Positions 55,376 to 63,588 of a stretch of DNA of 64,000 bases are shown here, one piece after another. Where the stretch lies: the NCBI RefSeq assembly GCF_000612545.2, contig NZ_CP097800.1, forward strand, positions 6,750,001 to 6,814,000. The letters run 5' to 3'. The translations under genes and the position numbers were made by a program. Source of the DNA: Streptomyces sp. PCS3-D2. GTDB taxonomy: Bacteria; Actinomycetota; Actinomycetes; Streptomycetales; Streptomycetaceae. A model generated the notes under the pieces. It was not told where the DNA came from. It worked only from the letters and a program-made list of their open reading frames with translations, and did no database searches. Numbering within the stretch: position 1 is the stretch's first letter; the number at the start of each line of letters is the position of its first letter.

Positions 55376-56653
55376 TCAGGGGCGGGACAGCGCGCCCTCG
55401 GGCGGGGCCGACACCCCGTCCCGCGCGGTCACCTCCCTGGCTCGCAGCCGGGTCAGCGCCGGGCTGGTGACCGCCGTCGTCACCAGCGCCATCAACACCA
55501 GCATGGTGAACAACTCCGGTCCGATGACGCCGAGTTCCAGCCCGACGTTGAGCACCACCAGCTCGGTCAGCCCACGGCAGTTCAGCACGGCGCCGATCGA
55601 CAGGGCCTCCCGCCACGGTCTTCCACAGGCGCGTGCCGCGCCCGCGGCGCCGCCCCACTTGCCGAGGAAGGCCACCGCCAGGATCGCGCCCGTCCAGAGC
55701 CACATCCCGGGCGAGCCCGTCAGGCTGCCGAGGTCGGTGCGCAGGCCCGTGTGCACGAAGAACAGCGGCAGCAGAACGGGCACCGTGAAGGCGCGCAGCC
55801 GGGCCGCAGAGACCTCGATGCGCCCACCGGTGCGCGGGGTGACCACGCCGAAGAGGAAGGCGCCGAACAGCGCGTGCACGCCGATCAGGTCGGTGGCCAG
55901 CGCGGACACGCTCAGCCCGCTGAAGAGCGCCACCAGGACCGCGGCGTCCCCGGCCCGGTCGGCGCGGACCGCCCAGCGGGCCAGCAGCGGCCGCACCGCG
56001 TACAGCATGAACAGGGTGAAGGCCACGGCGAGGCCGGCCGTGGTGGCCGCCTCCATCGGGGACCCGGCCGTGGCGAGGGCCACGACCAGGGCGAGCAGGC
56101 ACCACGCGACGACGTCGTCCACGGCCGCGCAGGCCATCGCGAGGATGCCGAGCGGTGTCCCGTACAGGCCCCGGTCGGTGAGGATGCGGGCCAGGACCGG
56201 GAAGGCCGTGATGCTCATGGCCACTGCCATGAACAGGGTGAACGGCATCCGTCCCACACCGTCCGGGGCGAAGCCGTCGTACATCGCGATCGCGAGGAGC
56301 GCGCCCAGCACCAGCGGCAGCAGCATCCCGGCCTGGCTCACCGCCACCGCGACGCGGGTGTGGCCGCGCAGGCTCTTCAGGTCGAGCTCCAGCCCGACCA
56401 GGAACATGAAGGCGAGCAGCCCGAGTTGGCCGAGCACCGAGGTGTACGGCAGGACGGACGCGGGGAACAGCGCCTGCTGGGCCTGTGGCCAGATCCAGCC
56501 CAGCAGGGACGGGCCCAGCAGGATGCCGGTGGCGATCTCGCCCACCACCGGGGGCTGGCCGAACCGGCGACAGACGGCGGCTCCCGCCTGGCAGGCGAGG
56601 ATCACGGCCGGAACGGCGACCAGCAGTGCGGGCAGCGGGTCAGCGGACGGCAC
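55376..56653 (-). CDS. CPA2-family cation/proton antiporter
   Basis: The 425-residue product has about 12-13 membrane helices. Family signs include GQPPVVGEIATGILLGPSLL, FMFLVGLELDL, SITAFPVLARIL and CAAVDDVVAWCLLALVVALA with the paired Asp residues that carry cation and proton. The LFFVHTGLRTDLGSL region and NCRGLTELVVLNVG are also typical of KefB/NapA-type exchangers. No TrkA-N domain is attached. It overlaps the 3' end of the flavin reductase gene by 14 bp, so it may share a transcript with the biosynthetic cluster. Confidence 0.93.
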   Translation of the reverse strand: MPSADPLPALLVAVPAVILACQAGAAVCRRFGQPPVVGEIATGILLGPSLLGWIWPQAQQALFPASVLPYTSVLGQLGLLAFMFLVGLELDLKSLRGHTRVAVAVSQAGMLLPLVLGALLAIAMYDGFAPDGVGRMPFTLFMAVAMSITAFPVLARILTDRGLYGTPLGILAMACAAVDDVVAWCLLALVVALATAGSPMEAATTAGLAVAFTLFMLYAVRPLLARWAVRADRAGDAAVLVALFSGLSVSALATDLIGVHALFGAFLFGVVTPRTGGRIEVSAARLRAFTVPVLLPLFFVHTGLRTDLGSLTGSPGMWLWTGAILAVAFLGKWGGAAGAARACGRPWREALSIGAVLNCRGLTELVVLNVGLELGVIGPELFTMLVLMALVTTAVTSPALTRLRAREVTARDGVSAPPEGALSRP

Positions 56654-57260
56654 GGGCGTCTCCTTCGGGAGCGCCGGGGTGCAGGGCGGCGGCCGGGTCG
56701 AGGCGGGCGTCCGGCGGCGGGACCGCGGCCGCCTGCGACCACTGCGCGTAGCGGCGCAGGCCGTACAACAGGGGCTGCGGATCGTCCCGTACGCTCACCC
56801 GGTGGACCTCGGCGAACACGGCCGTGTGGTCGCCGAAGCCGACGGTCCTGACGACGGCACAGTCCGCGACGGCGTGCGCGTCCGCGGTCAGGTGCGGCCC
56901 GCCCGCCCCCAGGGGCAGCCGCCACTCGACGCGCTCGAAGCGGTCGGGTGCGCCCGAGGCGAACAGGTCGGAAGCACCCCGGGCGCGCTCGTGCAGCAGG
57001 TTGAGGGCGAAGGCCCCCTGGTCGAGGACCACCGCGAGAGTGGGGCTCGCCGCCCGGACGCACACCACGATGGTGGGCGGGTCGAGCGCGACACTCGCGA
57101 CGGAACTGCAGGTCAGGCCGTGGGGCAGGGTGTCCGAATCCAGAGTGGTCACGATGGACACCCCGCTGGGGAAGGCCGCCATGAAGGGCCGGAGGTCCGT
57201 GCGGCGGCCTCTGGCGGACTCGTCCGGCGCGGCGGGATGGGGCGCGGAGCGGTGGGGCAT
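56640..57260 (-). CDS. Flavin reductase, probable halogenase partner
   Basis: The 206-residue product matches the short-chain flavin reductases (HpaC/RebF type): FMAAFPSGVSIVTTLDSDTL, GLTCSSVASVALDPPTIVVC, FALNLLHERARGASDLFA and the GDHTAVFAEVHRV stretch. These enzymes use NAD(P)H to make FADH2, which flavin-dependent halogenases need. AGGAG lies 6 bp before the ATG. The halogenase gene is immediately upstream on the same strand, with an 84-bp gap that contains a strong hairpin. Confidence 0.92.
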   Translation of the reverse strand: MPHRSAPHPAAPDESARGRRTDLRPFMAAFPSGVSIVTTLDSDTLPHGLTCSSVASVALDPPTIVVCVRAASPTLAVVLDQGAFALNLLHERARGASDLFASGAPDRFERVEWRLPLGAGGPHLTADAHAVADCAVVRTVGFGDHTAVFAEVHRVSVRDDPQPLLYGLRRYAQWSQAAAVPPPDARLDPAAALHPGAPEGDARAVR

Positions 57261-57284
57261 GTCTGACTCCTGAGGTGGCTGGAA

Positions 57285-57336
57285 GCGACCGCGGCCCGGC
57301 AGCCGGCGGAGAGCCGTGCTGCCGGGCCGCGGTCGC
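57285..57336. terminator. Nineteen-base-pair stem hairpin between halogenase and flavin reductase genes
   Basis: Perfect 19-bp arms (57285-57303 and 57318-57336) enclose a 14-nt loop. The site is 9 bp past the halogenase stop and 25 bp before the flavin reductase start. It may be a terminator or attenuator that sets the expression ratio of the two genes, or a stem that guards the 3' end of the transcript. There is no T-tract. Confidence 0.68.
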
Positions 57337-57344
57337 GGAGGGCC

Positions 57345-58946
57345 TTACGCGCCGTGCAGTTGGCGCAGGTAGTCGTACGCGCTGGGGAGGGTCTCCAGCA
57401 GGTTCTGCTGCTGGCGCTTGACGGTGTCGAAGAGCGGCTCGGCGCCGGCCACCGATTCGGGCCGGTGCGCGAGGGTGGGCAGCGGGGCGTCCGGCTCCAG
57501 GCCGAGGCCGGCGAAGATGCAGTAGTAGCTGCCGTTGGTCCAGAAGTTGCGGAACTCCGCCTCGAAGTTGCCGTAGTAGGTGGACTCGTCGGTGATCGGG
57601 GAGTTGATGGGCAGACCCGCCTTGTAGGCGGAGATCTTCTGCTTGATGTTGTCCGGCAGCACGAGCTTCTTGTTGGCCTGCCAGAACGGCGTGTCGTTGC
57701 GCGGCGCGTAGAAGAAGTGCGCCTGGATGAAGTCGCGGGTGTCGTCGAACATCACCTCGATCTCGTGGTTGAAGCTGTCGATCAGACCCTCGTTGAAGGT
57801 CTTGTCCGGGAAGTGCTTGGCCAGCTGGTAGATCGCGGCCGTGATGAAGTAGATGCCGGTCGACTCCAGCGGCTCCAGGAAGCAGGACGACAGGCCGATG
57901 CTGACGACGTTCTTCACCCACGCTCGGCGGTTGCGGCCGACCCGGAAGCGGATGTGGTTGAACTTCGTCTCCTCGACGTCCAGGCCCCACATGTCGGCGA
58001 ACTCGCGGGTGGCGGCGTCCTGGTCGGTGAACTTGCTGGAGTACACGTAGCCGGTGCCGAAGCGGCCCAGCATGGGGATCTTCCACGCCCAGCCCGACGA
58101 CATGGCGATGGCCGAGGTGTACGGCTCCACCCCGTTCGCCTCGTCGTCGTGCGGGACGGCCGTGGCCACCGCGCTGTCGCACAGCAGGTGGTCGCTCATG
58201 TCGATGAACGGCTCCTGCATCGCCTGGTTGATCAGCAGCCCGCGGAAGCCCGAGCAGTCCACGAACAGGTCGGCGTCCAGCGCCAGTCCGCCCTTGGTGT
58301 GCAGTGTCGTCACGTGTCCGCGGGAGTCCTGCTCGGCCCGCACCATCTCGTCCTGCACGTGGTTGACGCCCTGCTTCTCGGTGGCGAAGCGGCGCAGGAA
58401 GTCGGCCACCAGCTGGGCGTCGAAGTGCCAGGCGTACCGGGTCGCCGGGCGACCGTCGAGCCAGCGCGGCGCCTTCATCGCGTCCATCACGGGGGGCTCG
58501 CGGAAGCAGGCGTAGTCGAACGGCTCGGTGGTGCGGCCCTCGTACTTGCGCTTGAACCAGTAGTGCGACAGCGGCGTCTGGTCGTAGTCGGGCAGCAGCC
58601 CGAAGGGGTGGTAGAAGTGGTCCGGGCCGCCGCCCGGCAGCTCCCGGGCCGTCGACTCGCCCTGCCCGTCGGTGCGCCAGTTCACGAAGCGCACGGCCAT
58701 CTTGAAGCTGGCGTTGCACTCCCGCATCCACTCGTCCTCGGCGATCCCCAGGTAGTCGAAGAACGAACGCTGGAGGTTGGGCACGGTGGCCTCGCCGACC
58801 CCGATGCGCGGGATCGTCGGGGCCTCCAGGACGGTGATGTCGACCGTTCCCTGGAGCGCCTTGCCGAGATACGCGGCCGTCATCCAGCCGGCCGTGCCGC
58901 CTCCCAGGATGACGACCTTCTGAAGCCGGGTGTCGGTGCTGGTCAT
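57345..58946 (-). CDS. Flavin-dependent tryptophan halogenase
   Basis: The 533-residue product is full length. FAD binds at GGGTAGW (15-21). The catalytic Lys is K82 in [15 protein letters not shown]. The halogenase signature WxWxIP is WAWKIP (286-291), and the Glu of FLEPLEST (E358) sits where the active-site Glu lies in PrnA/RebH. Residues ahead, such as [20 protein letters not shown], match the tryptophan-specific branch. It most likely chlorinates free tryptophan. The ring position cannot be fixed by eye: the N-terminal half recalls 7-halogenases such as RebH, while the end ([20 protein letters not shown]) recalls 6-halogenases. GAGGG precedes the ATG. Confidence 0.95.
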   Translation of the reverse strand: MTSTDTRLQKVVILGGGTAGWMTAAYLGKALQGTVDITVLEAPTIPRIGVGEATVPNLQRSFFDYLGIAEDEWMRECNASFKMAVRFVNWRTDGQGESTARELPGGGPDHFYHPFGLLPDYDQTPLSHYWFKRKYEGRTTEPFDYACFREPPVMDAMKAPRWLDGRPATRYAWHFDAQLVADFLRRFATEKQGVNHVQDEMVRAEQDSRGHVTTLHTKGGLALDADLFVDCSGFRGLLINQAMQEPFIDMSDHLLCDSAVATAVPHDDEANGVEPYTSAIAMSSGWAWKIPMLGRFGTGYVYSSKFTDQDAATREFADMWGLDVEETKFNHIRFRVGRNRRAWVKNVVSIGLSSCFLEPLESTGIYFITAAIYQLAKHFPDKTFNEGLIDSFNHEIEVMFDDTRDFIQAHFFYAPRNDTPFWQANKKLVLPDNIKQKISAYKAGLPINSPITDESTYYGNFEAEFRNFWTNGSYYCIFAGLGLEPDAPLPTLAHRPESVAGAEPLFDTVKRQQQNLLETLPSAYDYLRQLHGA

Positions 58947-58992
58947 GAAACAGCCCTCATTTCGGAGTCGGCGGTTCGGGTGGTCGTGCTCA

Positions 58993-59024
58993 TCAGTGTC
59001 GAAAAACGCCCTATCACCGCCCTA
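58993..59024 (-). promoter_or_regulatory. Putative SARP operator and -10 region of the halogenase gene
   Basis: Two perfect heptamers, CGCCCTA at 59007-59013 and 59018-59024 (TAGGGCG on the coding strand), are 11 bp apart from start to start. SARP activators bind such repeats with the inner one 8 bp from the -10 box. Eight bases after the inner repeat there is CACTGA (58998-58993, minus strand), a possible -10. The halogenase start is 46 bp further on. Confidence 0.62.
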
Positions 59025-59046
59025 CACCGCAAGGATCCGGCCGTTG

Positions 59047-59078
59047 TAGGCCCGATATAGGCCCCCCGAACACACTCT
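59047..59078 (+). promoter_or_regulatory. Putative SARP operator and -10 region of the SARP gene
   Basis: TAGGCCC occurs at 59047-59053 and 59058-59064, again with 11-bp period. Eight bases further is CACTCT (59073-59078), matching the first four bases of the hexamer found at the halogenase side. The layout suggests that the SARP activates its own gene. The heptamers differ from those of the halogenase promoter only in the last G/C positions. Confidence 0.58.
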
Positions 59079-59121
59079 TCGCAGGCAGAGCGGCAGGCGG
59101 GACGACGACCGGGAGGACGCG

Positions 59122-60117
59122 ATGACCACCGCAGCGACCGAGAAAGCGGGGCCGGCGGTACGCGTCCGCTTCCTGGGCGATTTCGAGCTGACCGTGAACG
59201 GCACCCCCGTGCGGCGCTGGCGCGCCGGCAAGGCCCGCGGCCTCTTCCAGTACCTGGTGGTCCACCGCGGCCAGATGCTCACCCGCGACCGGCTCTACGC
59301 GTCCCTGTGGCCCGGCACCGACAGCACCGCGGGCAGCTCGCTCAAGGTCGCCGCCCACGCCCTGCGCCGGGTGCTCGACGCCCACCCCGACCGGCCCGGG
59401 GACTCCGGGATCCAGCTGGTCTACCGCGACTTCGGCTACGTCCTGCACGTCGCCGGCCTGTGGTGCGACCTCGACCGCTTCCAGGAACTCGTGCACGCCG
59501 GCCTGCGGGCCGCCACCGCCGGCGACACCGCGCTCGCCCGGACCCGGCTGCGGGCCGCGATCGCCCTCTACGGCGGGGAGTTCCTGCGCGGCGAGAGCGC
59601 CGACTGGGTCGTCGAACAGCGCGAGTACCTCCGGGCGCTGGTGCTGCGGGCACTGGGCGTGCTGCGCGCCGACGCCGAGGAACGCGAGGACTTCGTGGAG
59701 CTCATCGAGCTCTGCAAGCGCACCCTGGAGATCGACCGCCACCACGAGGAGACCTACCGCGCGCTGATGGCCGCCCACGGCCGGCGCGGCGAGCTGGCCT
59801 GCGTACGCCGCTGGTACGAGCTGTGCGCCCGCCGGCTGCGCGACGAGCTGGCGGTGGCGCCGGGCGCGGAGACCCAGCGGCTGCTGCGCTCCCTGATCCC
59901 GGCCGCCGCCCGCAGCGCCGCTCCGGCACCGGCCTCCGTCGGCGGCGCCCCCGCCACGGTCCGCGCGCTGCGGCCGGCAGGGCGCCAGCCCGGAACGCCC
60001 CCGTGGACCGCGGAGGTCCGTACGACCGTCACCCTGGCCCGCCCCGTCCGCAGGGCCAGGCCCGACACCCGGGCCCCGGCCGTCCTGGCCCGCACCGCGG
60101 ACCCCGCGACCGCGTGA
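59122..60117 (+). CDS. SARP-family pathway activator
   Basis: The 331-residue product has an OmpR-like winged helix (VRVRFLGDFELTVNGTPVRR, SLKVAAHALRRVLDA, YRDFGYVLHV; residues ~13-110). A bacterial transcriptional activation domain follows (CDLDRFQELVHAGLRAATAG, LYGGEFLRGESADWVVEQRE, LIELCKRTLEIDRHHEETYR; ~115-260). A Pro/Arg/Ala tail of ~70 residues closes it. GGGAGGA precedes the ATG. SARPs switch on antibiotic clusters, and this one sits centrally in the halogenase/NRPS cluster. The heptamer repeats upstream point to autoregulation. Confidence 0.93.
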   Translation: MTTAATEKAGPAVRVRFLGDFELTVNGTPVRRWRAGKARGLFQYLVVHRGQMLTRDRLYASLWPGTDSTAGSSLKVAAHALRRVLDAHPDRPGDSGIQLVYRDFGYVLHVAGLWCDLDRFQELVHAGLRAATAGDTALARTRLRAAIALYGGEFLRGESADWVVEQREYLRALVLRALGVLRADAEEREDFVELIELCKRTLEIDRHHEETYRALMAAHGRRGELACVRRWYELCARRLRDELAVAPGAETQRLLRSLIPAAARSAAPAPASVGGAPATVRALRPAGRQPGTPPWTAEVRTTVTLARPVRRARPDTRAPAVLARTADPATA

Positions 60118-60172
60118 CCGACGCAGCTGTTCAGCGAGCCCGTCAACTCCGTGACCGAGTGAGGAACCCACC

Positions 60173-61756
60173 GTGACCGTGCTGACCGTGCCGACCGTGC
60201 CGCAGGACTCCAGACCGCCCGGCGGCGAACCGAACGCGGCACCCCTGCCGCCCCGTTACACCGACCAGTGGATCGGCGGCGCCTGGGTCGCCTCCGACAC
60301 CGACGGCCGCCTCGTGGTGACCGACCCCGCCACCGAGCGCGCCCTGGCCACCGTGCCCGCCGGCACCGCCCGGGACGCCGACCTCGCCGCCCGCGCGGCC
60401 GCCGCGGCCTTCGAGGGCTGGGCTGCCACCCCGCTGCGCGAACGCACCGCTCTGCTGCGCAGGGTCGTCGAGGCCATGGAGGCACGGGCCGACCGCTTCG
60501 CCGAGGTCATCACCGCCGAGGTGGGCGCGCCCACCCGGATGGCCCGCCACACCCACGTCGGGCTCTCCCTCGGCATGGCCGCGCACTGCGTCGAGACCGC
60601 CGCCTCCTACTCCTTCGAGGAGCGCGTGGGCCACTCGCTCGTCGTGCGCGAGGCGGCGGGGGTCGCCGCTTGCATCACCCCGTGGAACACCCCGCTGCTG
60701 CTCACCGTGCAGAAGATCCTCCCGGCGCTCGCGGCCGGCTGCACCGTGGTGCACAAGCCGAGCGAGATCACCCCGCTGCACGCCCGGCTGTTGGCCGAGG
60801 CCATCGCCGAGGCGGACCTGCCGCCCGGGGTCTTCAACATGGTCGTCGGCACCGGCGACACCGTCGGGACCGCGCTGGTCGCCCATCCGCTGGTCGACGT
60901 CGTCTCCCTGACCGGTTCCACCCGGGCCGGACGCGACGTCTCCGCGCTCGGCGCCGACCGCCTCAAGCGCGTCCACCTCGAACTCGGCGGCAAGAACGCC
61001 AGCCTCGTCCTCGACGACGCGGACCTGGCCCCGGCCGTCGCCGCCACCGTCGACCAGATGCTCTTCAACACCGGCCAGACCTGCCTGCAGTGGAGCCGGC
61101 TGCTGGTGCCGCGCGAGCGCCAGGACGAGGCCGTGGAGCTCGCCGTCCGGGCCATGGACGGCTACGTCACCGGCGACCCGCGCGACCCCGCGACCGATCT
61201 CGGCCCGCTGGTGTCCGCGGCCGCGCACGCCCGTGTCACCGCGTACATCCGCCGCGGCGCCGAGGAAGGCGGAGCCCGTCTGGTCCACGGCGGCCCCGAC
61301 CGGCCCACCGGCCTCGACACCGGCTACTACGTCCGGCCGACGGTCTTCGCCGACGTCGACCCGCTCACCACGATCGCCCAGGAGGAGATCTTCGGGCCGG
61401 TGCTGTCCGTCATCCCCTACGACGACGCGGAGCAGGCCGTCCGGATCGTCAACGGCACCCGCTACGGGCTGCACGGCGCGGTCTGGTCCGGCGACGACGC
61501 CCGCGCCCAGCGGATGGCGCGCCGCTTCCGCTCCGGCCTGGTCGACGTGAACGGCGGCCAGTTCAACCCGGCCGCACCGTTCGGCGGGTTCAAGCAGTCC
61601 GGGATCGGCCGAGAGTGCGGCACCGCCGGGCTGGAGGCCTTCCTGGAGACCAAGTCGATGCAGCTCCCGCAGGGCGCGGGGGACCAGGTGGTGGGCCCGC
61701 GGCTGCGGGCCACCGAGGCCGCCCGCCCCGTGGACACCGAGAGGAACGACGGATGA
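60173..61756 (+). CDS. Aldehyde dehydrogenase of the biosynthetic cluster
   Basis: The 527-residue product has the complete catalytic set: ACITPWNTPLLLTVQKILPA for the cofactor region, HKPSEITP, the Glu in VHLELGGKNASL (E270) and the nucleophile in FNTGQTCLQWSR (C304). The active-site loop [14 protein letters not shown] and the C-terminal [13 protein letters not shown] are also present. It oxidises an aldehyde to an acid with NAD(P). In this cluster the substrate could be an indole- or amino-acid-derived aldehyde. The stop overlaps the start of the adenylation-carrier gene as ATGA, so the two are co-translated. Confidence 0.94.
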   Translation: MTVLTVPTVPQDSRPPGGEPNAAPLPPRYTDQWIGGAWVASDTDGRLVVTDPATERALATVPAGTARDADLAARAAAAAFEGWAATPLRERTALLRRVVEAMEARADRFAEVITAEVGAPTRMARHTHVGLSLGMAAHCVETAASYSFEERVGHSLVVREAAGVAACITPWNTPLLLTVQKILPALAAGCTVVHKPSEITPLHARLLAEAIAEADLPPGVFNMVVGTGDTVGTALVAHPLVDVVSLTGSTRAGRDVSALGADRLKRVHLELGGKNASLVLDDADLAPAVAATVDQMLFNTGQTCLQWSRLLVPRERQDEAVELAVRAMDGYVTGDPRDPATDLGPLVSAAAHARVTAYIRRGAEEGGARLVHGGPDRPTGLDTGYYVRPTVFADVDPLTTIAQEEIFGPVLSVIPYDDAEQAVRIVNGTRYGLHGAVWSGDDARAQRMARRFRSGLVDVNGGQFNPAAPFGGFKQSGIGRECGTAGLEAFLETKSMQLPQGAGDQVVGPRLRATEAARPVDTERNDG

Positions 61757-63585
61757 CCGAGCCCCTCGCCGGGCCGCCCGGGGCGAACGCCCCGGGCGGG
61801 CTCCCGCCGCTGTTCGCCCGCCTGGAACGGTGGACCCGCGAACAGCCGAACGAGACCGCGGTCAAGGCCGTGGACGGGAATCTCACCTACGCCGCGCTGA
61901 CCGCCCGCACCGCCCGGTACGCCGCCGCCCTCGCCCGCGCCGGAGTCGGCCCGGAGACCTCGGTCGGGCTCCTGCTGGGACGTTCCCGGGAGAGCGTGCC
62001 CGCCCTCCTCGCCGTCTGGAGCCTGGGTGGGACCGCCGTACCGCTGGACCCCGGGCACCCCGTGGAACGCCTCGGCGGCGTACTGCGCGACGCCGGGGCC
62101 GCGGTCCTGGTCGCCACCGGGGTGCCCGCCGGCCTGGAAGCGGGCGGGACCGAACTCCTGACCCCCCGCGAGGTCCGCCGCGGCGCCCCCGGGGCACTCG
62201 CCGTGTCCCCGCCCGCCCCCGACAACTGCGCCTACCTCATCTACACCTCCGGAACCACCGGCCGTCCCAAGGGCGTCGAGGTCACCTACCGCGGCCTGGA
62301 CACCTTCGTCGAGGCCCTCCGCGGACTCGGCCTGCCGCCCGGCGGTCTGGGCCTCAACGCCGTCTCGCCCGCCTTCGACGGCTGGCTCTGGTGCACCCTC
62401 CTCTACCTCGTGCACGGCCAGGGGGTGGCCCTCACCGACCTCTCCCTCGACGGACTGCGGCAGGCCGCGGCGGAGGGCCGTGAGCCGCTGCCCGCCGGAC
62501 TGCGCACCGTCTCCCTCACACCGTCGCTGCTCGCCGCCCACGGCGCGGGACTCGACTCCGCCGAGGTGGTCGTCGTCGCCGGGGAGGCCTGCCCGGCCGC
62601 TCTGGCCGAGCGGTTCGCCCGGGACCGCCGCCTGCTCAACGTGTACGGGCCGACGGAGGTGACCATCGCCGCCACCTGGGCCGACAGTCGACGAGGGGAC
62701 GACGTGACCGGAATCGGACGACCGCTGCCCGGCTACCGGGCGTACGTGCTGGACGAGGAGCTGCGGCCGGTGCCCGCGGGTGCCGAGGGCGAGCTCTACC
62801 TGGGCGGGCCCGCCGTCGCCCGCGGCTACCGGGGCCGCCCCGGCCTGACCGCCAGCCGCTTCCTGCCCGATCCCTTCCAGGGCGGCGGCACCCGCATGTA
62901 CCGCACCGGCGACGTGGTGGTCCGCCGCGACGGCGGCGAACTGGAGTACCGGGGCCGCCGGGACGACCAGGTCAAGATCCGCGGCCACCGCATCGAGCTC
63001 GGCGAGATCGAGCGCGTCGCCGCAGAACTCCCCGAGGTCGTCGCCGCCGCCTGCTGCCCGCTGGCCTCGGGACAGGCCCTCGGCCTCGCCGTCGTCGCCG
63101 CCCCCGGCGTCGACGACCCGGACGGGCTCGCCGGCCGGGTCGTCGAACGCTGCCGCAAGCAGCTGCCCGCCGCGGCGGTACCGGGCACGGTGCGGGTACT
63201 GGACCGGATCCCGACCCTGACCACCGGCAAGGCCGACCGGGTGGCGCTGGCCCGGGCCCTGGAGCAGCCGGAAGACGGCGCCGGAAGCGGCTCGGCCGGG
63301 GACGGCGCGGTGAGTGCGAGCGAGCGCACCGTGATGACGGTCTGGGCCGAGGTGCTCGCCACCGAGGTCCCCGGCCCCGAGTCGGACTTCTTCGACCTCG
63401 GCGGTCACTCCCTGGCGGCCGCCCGAGCGGTCTCCGAGCTGCGCCGTGCCACCGGACTGCGGGTCGGCCTCGGTGCGCTCCTGGCCCGGCCGACGGTCAC
63501 CGACGTCGCCGCCGAGATCGACCGGCTGGCGGCCGAACAGGGCGGGTCCGCAGCCGATGCGGCCGGCGCCGCCGAAGGGGCGTAG
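61753..63585 (+). CDS. Stand-alone NRPS adenylation-carrier didomain
   Basis: The 610-residue product activates an amino acid and loads it on its own carrier domain; no condensation or thioesterase domain is attached. Core motifs: A3 YTSGTTGRPKG (164-174), A4 with D209, A5 NVYGPTE (296-302), A7 YRTGD (383-387), A8 VKIRGHRIELGEIE (407-420) and the A10 Lys in LTTGK (K493). The carrier motif is LGGHSL with S553 for phosphopantetheine. The pocket residues read by eye are D, G, W, S, V, A, V, I, A, K; the substrate is not certain from this. Confidence 0.94.
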   Translation: MTEPLAGPPGANAPGGLPPLFARLERWTREQPNETAVKAVDGNLTYAALTARTARYAAALARAGVGPETSVGLLLGRSRESVPALLAVWSLGGTAVPLDPGHPVERLGGVLRDAGAAVLVATGVPAGLEAGGTELLTPREVRRGAPGALAVSPPAPDNCAYLIYTSGTTGRPKGVEVTYRGLDTFVEALRGLGLPPGGLGLNAVSPAFDGWLWCTLLYLVHGQGVALTDLSLDGLRQAAAEGREPLPAGLRTVSLTPSLLAAHGAGLDSAEVVVVAGEACPAALAERFARDRRLLNVYGPTEVTIAATWADSRRGDDVTGIGRPLPGYRAYVLDEELRPVPAGAEGELYLGGPAVARGYRGRPGLTASRFLPDPFQGGGTRMYRTGDVVVRRDGGELEYRGRRDDQVKIRGHRIELGEIERVAAELPEVVAAACCPLASGQALGLAVVAAPGVDDPDGLAGRVVERCRKQLPAAAVPGTVRVLDRIPTLTTGKADRVALARALEQPEDGAGSGSAGDGAVSASERTVMTVWAEVLATEVPGPESDFFDLGGHSLAAARAVSELRRATGLRVGLGALLARPTVTDVAAEIDRLAAEQGGSAADAAGAAEGA

Positions 63586-63588
63586 GCC

